NCBI RefSeq assembly: GCF_000981895.1
Contig: NZ_LATD01000054.1
Location: forward strand, 1-64,000
Direction: 5' to 3'
Source of the DNA: Streptomyces odonnellii
GTDB taxonomy: Bacteria; Actinomycetota; Actinomycetes; Streptomycetales; Streptomycetaceae
DNA: 64,000 nt
Shown: in pieces, positions 8,505-16,982 of the stretch
Layout of the letters: each line of letters starts with the position of its first letter
Position numbering within the stretch: the stretch's first letter is position 1
Notes under the pieces: generated by a model
What the model saw: the letters and a program-made list of their open reading frames with translations, nothing else
What the model was told of the DNA's origin: nothing
The model's database searches: none
Made by a program: the position numbers and the translations under genes

Positions 8505-9707
8505 TCAGCCGGCCGTACGCCGCAGCAGCAGCCCCACGCTGCCGCGCTTGCTGAGATAGGCGCGGCCCGCGCAGACCGTTTCGACGCGCGGGGGTACGAG
8601 GACGATCTCCTCCTCCGCCCGCCAGACCGCCGACCGCTCCAGCCAGGGCCGTACGCGCGAGGCGAGCGCCTCGGGTTCGAGGGCGATAAAGACCTGGTCC
8701 GTGCCGAGTCCGTCGAGAAGTGCCAGGTCCTGGCCGTAGTAGAGCATCTCGATCAGCAGATAGGCGGTGGCGCGGGCGGGGCCGTCCTCCTTGGCCAGTC
8801 CGGCGAGATCGGCGTCGTTCACGGTGACGGTGCCGGAGCCGGCGAGCGCCGCGGCGAGCCGGGTCCTGAAGGCCGGGTTGGGCTCGGTGGCCCGTACGGA
8901 GAAGCCCGCCGCGGCGAGCCGGCGGGTCAGCGCGCCCTCGCAGGCCCCCACCTCCACCAGGGTTGCTCCGGCGGTGCCGCAGCGGTCCCGTACCCAGGCC
9001 GCGGTGGTGTCCAGCCGCTGCTCCTCGTACGGCGAGCTGCCGAACTCCCAGGGGTCCGCGACCGACGCGGCCTCGTCGTCCAGGCTGGCGAGCAGCGCGT
9101 AGAGCCGCTCGCGCTGGGCGGGATCGGCGTCGAAGAAGCGCTCGGTGGCCGGGATGCGCGGTGTCTGGACGAGATACTCGGGGTCGGGCTCGGTCAGCAG
9201 TTCCGCGCAGCGGCGGTTGACGAAATCCAGCTTCGCCGCGACATGACGTCGTGCGAGCGGGCGGTCGAGATCGCTGAGGAACTGGAGGTACGGCGAGAAG
9301 CCCACGGCGTGCCGCAGTCCGGCCGGCCCGTACCGGATCTGCTCACAGGCGACGGCGGTGTCCCGGCCGAGCCGGCCACGGCTGCGCCGGTTGTCGGCCG
9401 GGGAGTGGGTCCAGATCCTTACGGTCTCCTCGCCCTGACTCTCCTGGCGGCCCCGCCCGGCCCCGGCTCGCAGCAGAAGCTCCGCGAGGACCTCGGGTCC
9501 CGGCGGGACGACGCCGTCCGTGACGGGCCTGACATGGGGCGCGAGGAGGGCGAGACGCCCGGCAAGATCCGTTCCCGCGGCGAGAGTCAGCGTCTCGGCG
9601 CGGTCGCCGAGGATCACCCGGATCTCCCCGCCCCGGTCATCGGTGAGTACGGACAGGAAGTCGAGAACGGCGTCCTCGGCCCGGAGCACGACAACGATAT
9701 CAATCAC
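8505..9707 (-). CDS. NodS-like SAM methyltransferase with degenerate PIG-L-like N-terminus
   Basis: About 400 residues. The C-terminal half is a class I methyltransferase of the NodS type: PWEFGSSPYEEQRLDTT leads into the SAM site TLVEVGACEGALTRRL and an ATEPNPAF strand. The N-terminal 200 residues contain IWTHSPADNRRSRGRLG, similar to the second PIG-L motif, but without a clear first metal motif, so this half looks like a decayed or non-catalytic PIG-L domain. The GTG at 9707 is the only start before a long arginine/proline-rich stretch of the open frame, although its ribosome site is weak. It is the first gene of the three-gene unit. Confidence 0.72.
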   Translation of the reverse strand: MIDIVVVLRAEDAVLDFLSVLTDDRGGEIRVILGDRAETLTLAAGTDLAGRLALLAPHVRPVTDGVVPPGPEVLAELLLRAGAGRGRQESQGEETVRIWTHSPADNRRSRGRLGRDTAVACEQIRYGPAGLRHAVGFSPYLQFLSDLDRPLARRHVAAKLDFVNRRCAELLTEPDPEYLVQTPRIPATERFFDADPAQRERLYALLASLDDEAASVADPWEFGSSPYEEQRLDTTAAWVRDRCGTAGATLVEVGACEGALTRRLAAAGFSVRATEPNPAFRTRLAAALAGSGTVTVNDADLAGLAKEDGPARATAYLLIEMLYYGQDLALLDGLGTDQVFIALEPEALASRVRPWLERSAVWRAEEEIVLVPPRVETVCAGRAYLSKRGSVGLLLRRTAG

Positions 9708-9993
9708 GATACTTCTGCCCTCGGTTACGGAGCCGACGAGGGAGCGGGACGGGGTGAGGCCGGTCGGGGAAGGCTCGTCAGGGTGTCGGCTGGCAGGGAC
9801 CCTAGCGGGCACCCAGGGATGTGGTCCAGACCAATCGAATGAGTGATCGCCGAATTCCGGCCATGTGCCGCGCCGGATCCGGATGCCGGCCCAGGGCCGG
9901 AAACCGTTCGCATCCGCCCGTGCGGCCGACCTGTCCGGCGGCGGCACGGGCGGAACGGAGGGAAGCGCAGGACGGCCGAAAACCGTCTCGGGC

Positions 9994-11196
9994 TCAGCGT
10001 CTCGCCGGGCCGACGCCGATGTGCACCCGGAACAGGTGGTACGGCTTGCGCCTGAGGTCGTGGCCGCTGTTGTAGGCCGCCTGGCGGTTGAGCTGGTTGG
10101 CGATCACGTACAGGTTCTGGTCGTACCCGATGGACAGGGTGTCCGGCCAGATCAGCCGGTCGTCCTGGACGACCGTCCGGAACACACCGTCCAGGTCCCG
10201 GCGGACAATGGCCTTGCGTTCGATGTCGCCGCCGTAGACACGCCCCGCCCGGTCCATCTCCAGACCGTCGGACATGCCCTTGATTCCCAGGTCGCGCACC
10301 ATGGGCTCGCTCCGCCGCCGTCCCTCGCGGCATTCGATGAGGTCGCTCGTGCGGACCGCGTACAGCTTCCGGCTGGACAGCGGGCAGAAGTACAGCCATG
10401 TGCCGTCCGGGCTGAGCGCGATCCCGTCCGCCCCGATGCCGACGGGAGTCCCGGGCGCGGCACCGGGCTTGTTGAGGAACGGTCTGCCGTCGATCACCGG
10501 TACGAAGTCGGGCTCCGGCAGGGTGAAGGGCGTGTCGTCTAGGCACCGCCACGCCGCGCCGTCGGCCAGCCGCACGATGATCAGGCCGGTGGGACGGTCG
10601 GGGGTGGCATCGGTCAGATACGCGTAGCCCCGGCTGAGGTCGAACCGCACGTCGTTGACGAAGCTGTGCGGTCCCGCGACGTCCCTGGGCAGGACGATGG
10701 TGCGCACCACCTTGTTCGTCGCGAGGTCGATGGCGACGAGCTTCGGCCCGCCGTACGGGGCGTCGGCCCACACGATACGGCCGGTGTCCACGACCCAGAG
10801 GCGCTCCGAGGCATCGACGACCACGCTCTGCACACCGAGGAAGTGGCGTGCGGGATCCGCTGCGTCGGCCTCGTTGATCTGCCGGTTCGGGTACGCGACG
10901 GCCTTTCCGTCGATGATCTCCGCCACCGAGAAGGGCACTTCGTCGCCCCAGTGCGGGAAGTTCACGAAGATCCGGCCGGAGCGCGAGATGGTGACCCCCG
11001 TGGGCATCGCGCCGTAGAAGGCGGCGACCGGCCGAAGCGCCGGACCACGCCGCGCCGCGGCGGGTCCGCGCGGCCCCGCCACGGCCCGCGGCGAGCTGAT
11101 CGCCAGCGACAGGCCCATGGCGGCGGGCAGGGCGACGATCGCGCGCCGGCTGGGTATGGCGGGTGAACCGCCCGTCTGTGCGTCGGAGTTGCGCAT
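9994..11196 (-). CDS. secreted MRJP/yellow-like beta-propeller protein (Tat)
   Basis: A 400-residue protein with a twin-arginine signal (PSRRAIVALPAAMG, residues about 15-30) and a six-bladed beta-propeller of the major royal jelly protein/yellow type: LGVQSVVVDASERLWVVDTG, NDVRFDLSRGYAYLTD and GIALSPDGTWLYFCPL mark successive blades. Bacterial members are often labelled L-dopachrome tautomerase-related or sugar lactonase-like, but catalysis is not proven. ATG at 11196 has AAGGAG ten bases upstream; the longer frame to 11679 is rejected. It stands alone, divergent from the lipase gene. Confidence 0.85.
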   Translation of the reverse strand: MRNSDAQTGGSPAIPSRRAIVALPAAMGLSLAISSPRAVAGPRGPAAARRGPALRPVAAFYGAMPTGVTISRSGRIFVNFPHWGDEVPFSVAEIIDGKAVAYPNRQINEADAADPARHFLGVQSVVVDASERLWVVDTGRIVWADAPYGGPKLVAIDLATNKVVRTIVLPRDVAGPHSFVNDVRFDLSRGYAYLTDATPDRPTGLIIVRLADGAAWRCLDDTPFTLPEPDFVPVIDGRPFLNKPGAAPGTPVGIGADGIALSPDGTWLYFCPLSSRKLYAVRTSDLIECREGRRRSEPMVRDLGIKGMSDGLEMDRAGRVYGGDIERKAIVRRDLDGVFRTVVQDDRLIWPDTLSIGYDQNLYVIANQLNRQAAYNSGHDLRRKPYHLFRVHIGVGPARR

Positions 11197-11532
11197 GATG
11201 GGGGACTCCTTCAGGAGAAGGACGGATCGAGGAGCGCCGGGCGGGCCGGTCACCTGACCGAGTGCGCCCGAGGCGGTCGCTCGCCGAGGGAATCCCGCGC
11301 GGAGGCGGACGACGCGGAGACGGAGGAATCGGGCCCGGGTTCTCGCGTCGGCTTCCGCGTGGCTGTTGTGCTCAGAGTACGGAGTTCCGCCCGTCCCGCC
11401 ACTTGTTCCAAGGCGCGGTGCGAGCGCTTCCGTACGCCGCCCGTGCGGGTGAACGGGGCCCTGGGGCGAGTCCGGAAAGTCGTAAATCATCGGTCTCGCC
11501 AATGAACGCCCGCATCTGACCGGAGGATTGCC
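11197..11532. other. intergenic region between divergent genes
   Basis: 336 bp between the MRJP-like and lipase genes. It must hold both promoters. A locally AT-richer patch just before the lipase start may be its promoter; no specific operator was recognised. Confidence 0.35.
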
Positions 11533-12351
11533 GTGCCTCTCGCCCCGATCGACCACCGGACGACCGGTTACCAGCTGTCGCACGCCTACTGGCTGGCCAA
11601 GGCCTCGGAGCTGGCCTACCGGGACAAGGACATCGCCCGAGCGGCCCTGGCCGAATGGGGGTTCGACCGGTTCCGGCATTTCGAGTCACCGCACGAGATG
11701 CCGTTCCCCCTGGACGACACCCAGGCGTACACCGCCGCCAGCGACCACATGATCATCACCGCGTTCCGCGGGACCACGCCCCAGGAGATCCGTGACTGGC
11801 TGACCGACGGCAACGCCCCGCCCGTCCCCGGCCCCGGGAACAAGGGGTTCGTCCACCACGGCTTCCACCGGGCGCTCGCCTCGGTCTACCCGGAGGTGCG
11901 CGACACCATCGAGAAGTTCCGTACGAACGGCCAGACCGTCTGGGTCACCGGCCACAGCCTGGGCGGCGCGCTCGCCATGCTCGCCGGTACCCGGCTGTAT
12001 TTCGAGGAGCCACGGATCCTGGCCGACGGCATCTACACCTACGGGCAGCCGCGTACCTGTGACCGGCTGCTGGCGGCGGCGTACAACGCGGCGCTGAAGA
12101 GCCGTACGTACCGTTTCGTCAACAACAACGACATCGTGCCGCAGGTCCCGCCGGCGCCGCTGTTCACGCATGTGGACGGCGTCAAGTACTTCGACGCGGA
12201 CGGGAAGATCCATGACCGGCTGCCGTTCGTCGATGTCCTCAGGGACCGGGTGACGGGCCGGACGGCCGATCTGTTCGCGCCCGCCTCCGACGGCATCCGC
12301 GACCACTTCATGCCCGCGTATCTGGCGAACCTTGAGAAGAACCTGGTCTGA
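11533..12351 (+). CDS. class 3 lipase family protein
   Basis: A 272-residue alpha/beta hydrolase. The nucleophile elbow GHSLGG is at residues 140-145 (Ser142), in the strand VWVTGHSLGGALAMLAG; FVNNNDIVPQVPP and DHFMPAYL supply the usual Asp and His regions of class 3 (Lipase_3, Rhizomucor-like) lipases. There is no signal peptide, so the product appears cytoplasmic. GTG start at 11533 is preceded by GGAGG. Substrate (lipid ester or other) cannot be told from sequence. Confidence 0.87.
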   Translation: MPLAPIDHRTTGYQLSHAYWLAKASELAYRDKDIARAALAEWGFDRFRHFESPHEMPFPLDDTQAYTAASDHMIITAFRGTTPQEIRDWLTDGNAPPVPGPGNKGFVHHGFHRALASVYPEVRDTIEKFRTNGQTVWVTGHSLGGALAMLAGTRLYFEEPRILADGIYTYGQPRTCDRLLAAAYNAALKSRTYRFVNNNDIVPQVPPAPLFTHVDGVKYFDADGKIHDRLPFVDVLRDRVTGRTADLFAPASDGIRDHFMPAYLANLEKNLV

Positions 12352-12439
12352 GACCCGGCTCCGAGTCCCTTGTCCGGGTCCCAGTAACGGGTCCCGGATC
12401 CCGGGCCCACGCCTGAGGGCCGGGACCGGAGCCCTTCCG

Positions 12440-12473
12440 GCCGGGCGGTCCCTGCCGGAGGGGCCCGCCCGGC
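12440..12473. terminator. possible bidirectional terminator
   Basis: Inverted repeat with 9-bp arms (12440-12448 and 12465-12473) in the gap between the convergent lipase and PRC-barrel genes. Confidence 0.45.
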
Positions 12474-12511
12474 TCCTGGCCGGCCCTGTCGCTCTGCCCT
12501 GCCCTGCCCGC

Positions 12512-12868
12512 TCAGCGGCGCGCGAGCCGGCGCTCGCCCGCCGTGCCGGTCGTGTAGGGCAGTCCGTAGTGCGAGAAGACCTGGGGCTCGTCCTCCGCGA
12601 GCAGTTCCCCGTCGGTGTCGATGGAGGGGGCGTCCTTGGCCAGGTTCCTGTCCCAGGTGACCTTCAGATAGCCGGGACCGACCGTGGCGTCGCCCAGCGG
12701 GACGAAGACCAGACGCCGCCTGGTGGGCAGCCCGACGGTCACGGTGGCGAACGACGGGGCGTCCGTCGCGGTGTCGACATAGACAGATTCGAGTGAGCCG
12801 ATCTTCTTCTTGTCCGCGTCGACCACATCGTGGCCCCGCCACTCCCGGATGTCCTCAGCTTCGAACAT
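12512..12868 (-). CDS. PRC-barrel domain protein
   Basis: A 118-residue protein starting MFEAEDIREWRGHDVVDADKKK. The segment up to about residue 85 is a PRC-barrel beta domain (KKKIGSLESVYVDTATDAP, then strands ending LVFVPL); the tail is short and ends in arginines. PRC-barrels bind RNA or act as assembly surfaces; actinobacterial stand-alone members are common and uncharacterised. ATG at 12868 has AGAGGTG upstream and is preferred over the in-frame ATG at 12898. Confidence 0.85.
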   Translation of the reverse strand: MFEAEDIREWRGHDVVDADKKKIGSLESVYVDTATDAPSFATVTVGLPTRRRLVFVPLGDATVGPGYLKVTWDRNLAKDAPSIDTDGELLAEDEPQVFSHYGLPYTTGTAGERRLARR

Positions 12869-12875
12869 GGACGAT

Positions 12876-13943
12876 TCACCTCTTTTCGGATCCCTCATGG
12901 ATCCTTCTCGGTATCGCCTCTTTCTTGGTCATTATCCTGCAAAGACGGCGCACTGCCCCGGGGGCGGGAACGCGGGGCCGTCGGTGCGGTACGGCGTGGT
13001 ACGGGGAAAGGGCTGGCGGCCCAGCGGGCCGTACGGGCATCCTGGCCGCATGCCGATCAGGGAAGCCACCACCGAGGACTGGCCCGCCATCTGGCCGTTC
13101 TTCCATGAGATCGTCGCCGCGGGCGAGACCTTCTCGTATCCGCTCGACCTCGGCGAGAGCCAGGGCCGGGAGTGGTGGATGCAGCCGGCTCCGAACCGTA
13201 CCGTCGTGGCCGTCGACGAGGCCGGTACGGTCCTCGGCACCGCGAAGATGGGCAACAACCAGTCCGGGAACGCCGGGCATGTCGCCACCGCCAGTTACAT
13301 GGTCGATCCGGCGCGGTCGGGGCACGGCGTGGGCCGGGCGCTGGTCGAGCACACCCTCGACTGGGCGCGGGCGGCGGGCTTCCGCGCCATCCAGTTCAAC
13401 GCCGTCGTCGAGACCAATACGTACGCGGTGAAGCTGTACGAGTCGCTCGGCTTCACGGTCCTGGGCACGGTGCCGGAGGGCTTCCGGCACCCCGCACAGG
13501 GCTATGTCGGGCTCCACATCATGCACCGTCCGCTCTGAGCTGCGGCTCGCCGAGGGGCCCGGTCCGGGCGGCCAGCGCTCCTGGAGTACGGAGAGCACAT
13601 TGCCCGCCGGGTCGGTGAACCAGGCGATGTACGGCCCGCCGGACCGGTGCACGCCCTTTTCGTCCGCGTCCATGCCGGGGTACCGCTCGAAGGTCACGCC
13701 CCGGCGGCCCAGTTCCTCGACCGCCGCGTCGATGTCGTCGACCGGGAAGTTGAGGACGGTGAAGGTCGCGGGCGTGTGGTCGGCCTTCGGGTAGATCAGT
13801 ACGGTCGTACCGCCGGCGAGACGCAGACGCAGCAGGCCGGACTCCTTGGAGACGTCCAGCCCCAGGGTCTCGTGGTAGAAGCGCTTGGCCTTCTCGATGT
13901 CGTCGACGGCGAATCCGCTGAATGCCTTGGTGGTGCCGAACAT
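12876..13943 (-). CDS. glyoxalase/VOC-fold protein with missing stop codon
   Basis: Residues 1-127 (about 13561-13943) form a complete VOC-fold domain: [22 protein letters not shown], then [18 protein letters not shown] and ending [15 protein letters not shown], the usual end of this roughly 120-residue family. No stop follows. The frame runs on for about 225 more residues on the strand opposite the GNAT gene and ends at 12876; that tail is arginine/histidine-rich and looks like an antisense shadow. Either the natural stop was lost by a small indel or the base sequence is wrong near 13530-13560. A +2 shift would give a stop at about 13527. The VOC domain itself is well supported. Confidence 0.6.
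   Translation of the reverse strand: MFGTTKAFSGFAVDDIEKAKRFYHETLGLDVSKESGLLRLRLAGGTTVLIYPKADHTPATFTVLNFPVDDIDAAVEELGRRGVTFERYPGMDADEKGVHRSGGPYIAWFTDPAGNVLSVLQERWPPGPGPSASRSSERTVHDVEPDIALCGVPEALRHRAQDREAERLVQLHRVRIGLDDGVELDGAEARRPRPVEGVLDQRPAHAVPRPRRIDHVTGGGDMPGVPGLVVAHLRGAEDRTGLVDGHDGTVRSRLHPPLPALALAEVERIREGLARGDDLMEERPDGGPVLGGGFPDRHAARMPVRPAGPPALSPYHAVPHRRPRVPAPGAVRRLCRIMTKKEAIPRRIHEGSEKR
13050..13538 (+). CDS. GNAT family N-acetyltransferase
   Basis: A 162-residue single-domain acetyltransferase. ATG at 13050 begins [18 protein letters not shown]; the acetyl-CoA loop is seen in [21 protein letters not shown] (residues about 90-110), followed by the [19 protein letters not shown] motif typical of the fold. 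The frame is open upstream to 12810 but that part is opposite the PRC gene. Substrate is unknown. It converges on the glyoxalase-fold gene, whose open frame runs through it on the other strand. Confidence 0.85.
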   Translation: MPIREATTEDWPAIWPFFHEIVAAGETFSYPLDLGESQGREWWMQPAPNRTVVAVDEAGTVLGTAKMGNNQSGNAGHVATASYMVDPARSGHGVGRALVEHTLDWARAAGFRAIQFNAVVETNTYAVKLYESLGFTVLGTVPEGFRHPAQGYVGLHIMHRPL

Positions 13944-13944
13944 G

Positions 13945-14754
13945 TCAGTCGTCCTTTCGGGGCGTGTTCCTTCCGGGGGAGCTTCCGAGGGGTGGACGGC
14001 TGAGGCGGCCCGGACTCATCGGTCCCCGCACAAGCGACACAAGCGTCGCACCGAGGCTCAGCCAGAAGGCCGCGTACAGCCATCCCCCGAGGACATCGGT
14101 CGCCCAGTGCACCCCAAGGTAGATCCGGGTCAGTCCGACGGCGACCGCCCAGCAGGCGATGAGTGCGCAGAGCGTGTACGTGAGGACCCGGCGGTCGGCG
14201 GGTCCTCCGCGCCGGCGTGTGAGGGCCCAGATCAGCAGGCCCGCCATGAGCGCCGAGGTGGTGGCGTGGCCGGACGGGAACGCGTAGTTGGAGGCATGCG
14301 TCGCCCAGTCGCCCGCCGGAGGACGCGACCGGTGGACAGCGGCGAGCGGGACGTAACGGAGGAACTGCCCGGCGATGAGGAACAGCAGTGCGCCGGCCGC
14401 GGCCGGCAGGCCGTATCGCAGTGATCCGGCCCATCCCTGTCGCGCTGATTCCCCCGCTCCTTCCGGCGTCTGTCCCCGCCGCTGCCGTATCCCGGGGCCG
14501 GCGAGCAGGCCCGCCACGACCGCGCACAGATAGGGCGGGACCCCGGTACCGGTCGCCGTGATGCCCCGGGCCACCGCTGTGGCCTCCGCCGGGCGGTGGC
14601 CCAGCGACCAGTCGAGCGCGTCGCGGTCCAGTGGGAACGGGGCCCCGTTCCGGCCGGTCACCAGCACCGCCAGCAGGGCGAAGGCCGCCGCGAACAGCGC
14701 GCTCAGCGCCGCCGTACGAACAGGAAGAACCCCCGCCGCCGTACCGGCCTTCAA
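13945..14754 (-). CDS. PAP2 family phosphatase
   Basis: A 269-residue integral membrane protein with five or six hydrophobic segments. The acid phosphatase signature is split as in the family: PSGHATTSA and [16 protein letters not shown] carry the catalytic histidines. Membrane PAP2 enzymes dephosphorylate lipid pyrophosphates such as undecaprenyl-pyrophosphate or phosphatidate. The TTG start at 14754 overlaps the DedA stop as TTGA and has GGGGAG a few bases upstream, so it is translationally coupled to the DedA gene. The frame is open far upstream, but that part lies inside DedA. Confidence 0.83.
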   Translation of the reverse strand: MKAGTAAGVLPVRTAALSALFAAAFALLAVLVTGRNGAPFPLDRDALDWSLGHRPAEATAVARGITATGTGVPPYLCAVVAGLLAGPGIRQRRGQTPEGAGESARQGWAGSLRYGLPAAAGALLFLIAGQFLRYVPLAAVHRSRPPAGDWATHASNYAFPSGHATTSALMAGLLIWALTRRRGGPADRRVLTYTLCALIACWAVAVGLTRIYLGVHWATDVLGGWLYAAFWLSLGATLVSLVRGPMSPGRLSRPPLGSSPGRNTPRKDD

Positions 14755-15413
14755 CGGGTCTCCCCTTCGGACGCGCGGCGCGAGCGCAGCACCTCCAGTG
14801 CCAGCGGAATGAGCGAGACCACGACCACGACGGCGACGATCGGCAGCAGATAGCGCTCCACATCCGGTACGGACGAGCCCAGCGCGTATCCGGCGAGCAC
14901 CAGACCGACCGTCCAGACCGCGCCGCCGAGGACCTGCCAGAGGGTGAAGAGCCGCGCGGGTACGTTCAGCGCGCCGGCCAGCGGATTGAGCACGGTCCTT
15001 ACGACCGGTACGAAGCGGGCCAGCACGATCGCCTTGGCATGGCCGTACCGGTCGAGCAGCTCCTCGGCGCGCGCCGCGCCCTCGTGCAGTTTCCGGGCCC
15101 GGCTGCGCGCCAGCAGCGCCCGGCCGCCCCGGCGGCCGATCCAGTAGCCGGTCTGCGCCCCCAGCAGGGCTCCGGCGGCCGAGGCGACGAGCACCTGGGG
15201 CAGCGAGAGATGCGCGGGCCCGGTCGCGCCGGGCACGCTCAGCAGCCCCGCGGTGAAGAGCAGCGAGTCGCCGGGGAGGAAGAACCCGATCAGCAGGCCG
15301 GTCTCGGCGAAGAGGACGACGGCGATACCGAGGGCGCCGAACGCGGAGAGCAGGGATCCCGCGTCGAGGAGGTTCACGGCTTGCGGCATCGCGGCGAGCG
15401 CGGATACGGCCAT
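14751..15413 (-). CDS. DedA/VTT family membrane protein
   Basis: A 220-residue polytopic protein with the DedA signatures: an E-containing first membrane helix (VVLFAETGLLIGFFLPGDSL), GYWIGRRGGRAL, and RFVPVVRTVLNPLAG with the conserved arginines. DedA proteins are proposed undecaprenyl-phosphate or phospholipid flippases and affect envelope stress tolerance. ATG at 15413 has GGGAG ten bases upstream. It is the first gene of a two-gene leftward operon with the PAP2 phosphatase and is divergent from the BlaI-M56 pair, with BlaI-type palindromes in between. Confidence 0.85.
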   Translation of the reverse strand: MAVSALAAMPQAVNLLDAGSLLSAFGALGIAVVLFAETGLLIGFFLPGDSLLFTAGLLSVPGATGPAHLSLPQVLVASAAGALLGAQTGYWIGRRGGRALLARSRARKLHEGAARAEELLDRYGHAKAIVLARFVPVVRTVLNPLAGALNVPARLFTLWQVLGGAVWTVGLVLAGYALGSSVPDVERYLLPIVAVVVVVSLIPLALEVLRSRRASEGETR

Positions 15414-15467
15414 AAGGGGGCTGCTCCCATAATGGTGGGCAGGGGTGTCCTGCGTGACGATCTGATT

Positions 15468-15485
15468 GTCTACAGTGCTGTAGAC
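15468..15485. promoter_or_regulatory. BlaI/MecI-type operator, DedA-BlaI intergenic, main site
   Basis: Perfect 7-4-7 palindrome GTCTACA-GTGC-TGTAGAC, 43 bp upstream of the BlaI start and 54 bp upstream of DedA, so it can control both divergent units. Confidence 0.75.
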
Positions 15486-15487
15486 GG

Positions 15488-15503
15488 TCTGCTTCACTGT
15501 AGA
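15488..15503. promoter_or_regulatory. BlaI/MecI-type operator, DedA-BlaI intergenic, weak second site
   Basis: TCTGCT-TCAC-TGTAGA: one perfect half-site and one arm with two mismatches, directly beside the main operator. Tandem sites of unequal strength are usual for BlaI-type repressors. Confidence 0.5.
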
Positions 15504-15528
15504 CGAAAGAAACGGGAGGAGCGTCCCC

Positions 15529-15963
15529 ATGGGCGACGAGAGCGCGGAACGGCGGCCGGCCGGAGAGCTGGAGGCCGGTGTGCTGGCGGCGCTGTGGGCC
15601 GCCGACGGACCGCTCACCCCGGGCCAGGTGCAGGGAGCGCTCGGGACGCGGCTCGCCCGCACCACCATCGCCACGATCCTGTCGCGGCTGTACGAGAAGG
15701 GCACCGTCACCCGGGCCAGATCGGGCCGCGGTTACGCGTACACACCGACCGAGGACGCCCCGGGGCTGACCGCCCGCCGTATGCACTCGGAGCTGGCCAA
15801 GGACGAGGACCGCAGCGCGGTGCTCGCCCGTTTCGTCTCCCAGCTCAACGACGAGGACGAACGGCTGCTGCGCTCACTGCTGGACGGCGGCGAGCCCCGG
15901 ACGGACGACCGGACCGGCGGCGTGGGCAGCCTGGACGGTCCGGACGGCGGGCGCGCCGGATGA
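15529..15963 (+). CDS. BlaI/MecI/CopY family transcriptional repressor
   Basis: A 144-residue protein. Residues 10-75 form the BlaI winged helix (VLAALWAADGPLTPGQVQGAL, then TTIATILSRLYEKGTVTRARSGRGYAYTP), followed by the dimerisation helices (VLARFVSQLNDEDERLLRSLL). BlaI repressors bind TACA-N4-TGTA palindromes and are cut after activation of a partner M56 peptidase. ATG at 15529 has GGGAGGAG upstream. Its stop overlaps the M56 start as ATGA. The palindromes just upstream indicate autoregulation and control of the divergent DedA-PAP2 operon. Confidence 0.9.
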   Translation: MGDESAERRPAGELEAGVLAALWAADGPLTPGQVQGALGTRLARTTIATILSRLYEKGTVTRARSGRGYAYTPTEDAPGLTARRMHSELAKDEDRSAVLARFVSQLNDEDERLLRSLLDGGEPRTDDRTGGVGSLDGPDGGRAG

Positions 15964-16907
15964 TCTACCTCGTCTGGGTCCCGCTGCTGACGCCGTTCCT
16001 CGCGGTGCCCGCCGCCCGCCGGGTCGCCGCGGCCCTGGCGCCGCGCCACGCCGCCTGGCTGCTCACCGCCGTCGCCCTCGTGCTCGCCGCCAGCAGTTCG
16101 GCCGCGCTGGCCCTGCTGGTCGTCCCGGGCGCCTCGTACCTGCCCGTCGTGGCCGTTCTCGGTGAACTCCTGGAGCCGCTGAAGGCGGGGCCGCCCGCGG
16201 TGGCCGTCGCGCTCGCGCCGGTCGCCGGGTCCCTGCTGGTCTGGCGTACCGGCGTACTCGCCGTCGCCGCGCACCGCGGCCGCGCCGAGCTGCGCCGGGC
16301 CAGGGCCGCCGCGGGCGGTACGGCGGGCGAGCTGGCGGTCCTGCGGGACTCCAGGCCCGACGCGTACGCCCTGCCCGGGCGGCCGGGCAGGATCGTGGTG
16401 ACCACGGGAATGCTCCGCGCCCTCGAACCGGCCGAGCGCGAGGCGCTGTTCGCCCATGAGCGCGCCCATCTCCGGGGCCGCCACCATCTCTTTCTCACGG
16501 CCGTGGAGCTGGCCGCGCACTGCCACCCCGCGCTGCGCGCCCTGTGCGAGCCGCTCCGTTACGCGCTGGAGCGCACCGCGGACGAGGCCGCCGCGGCGGC
16601 CGTCGGTGACCGGCGCCTCGCGGCGCGCGCCATCGGCAGGGCCGCCCTGGCGGGCAGGGAGGACCGGGACCGCGCGAGGCCGCGCGCAGTCCTGGCGGCG
16701 ACCGCGGGGCCGGTGCCCCGGCGGGTCGCCGCGCTGCTCGGCGGGAGCGGTGGAGCGAGTGGCCCGGGGCTGCCGTCCCGTACCGGCCGGCTGATCGCGG
16801 GCGCGCTGCTGTGCTGTGTGGTGCTGTCCGGTGCCACGGCGGTGGGCGCGGCGAACGACCTCCACGACCATATAGAAATCGCGCAGGGAGAAAGCGCGGC
16901 GGACTGA
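15960..16907 (+). CDS. M56 family membrane metallopeptidase (BlaR1-like, short)
   Basis: A 315-residue protein with three N-terminal membrane helices, a cytoplasmic-facing peptidase domain with zinc motif HERAH at residues 166-170, and a last helix near the C-terminus. This is the BlaR1/MecR1 peptidase architecture without the extracellular penicillin-binding sensor, so the signal it senses must differ from direct beta-lactam acylation. It overlaps the BlaI gene by 4 bp, which makes BlaI its likely substrate or regulatory partner. Confidence 0.87.
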   Translation: MIYLVWVPLLTPFLAVPAARRVAAALAPRHAAWLLTAVALVLAASSSAALALLVVPGASYLPVVAVLGELLEPLKAGPPAVAVALAPVAGSLLVWRTGVLAVAAHRGRAELRRARAAAGGTAGELAVLRDSRPDAYALPGRPGRIVVTTGMLRALEPAEREALFAHERAHLRGRHHLFLTAVELAAHCHPALRALCEPLRYALERTADEAAAAAVGDRRLAARAIGRAALAGREDRDRARPRAVLAATAGPVPRRVAALLGGSGGASGPGLPSRTGRLIAGALLCCVVLSGATAVGAANDLHDHIEIAQGESAAD

Positions 16908-16953
16908 TCGTCCGCCGTCGCGGGCCGGCCCCGGATCACCGGGACCGCTGTTT

Positions 16954-16973
16954 CGAACCCCCTTTCGGGTTCG
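16954..16973. terminator. possible bidirectional terminator
   Basis: CGAACCC, a six-base loop, then GGGTTCG: 7-bp arms between the convergent M56 gene and the leftward hypothetical gene. Confidence 0.45.
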
Positions 16974-16982
16974 TCCGGGAAT

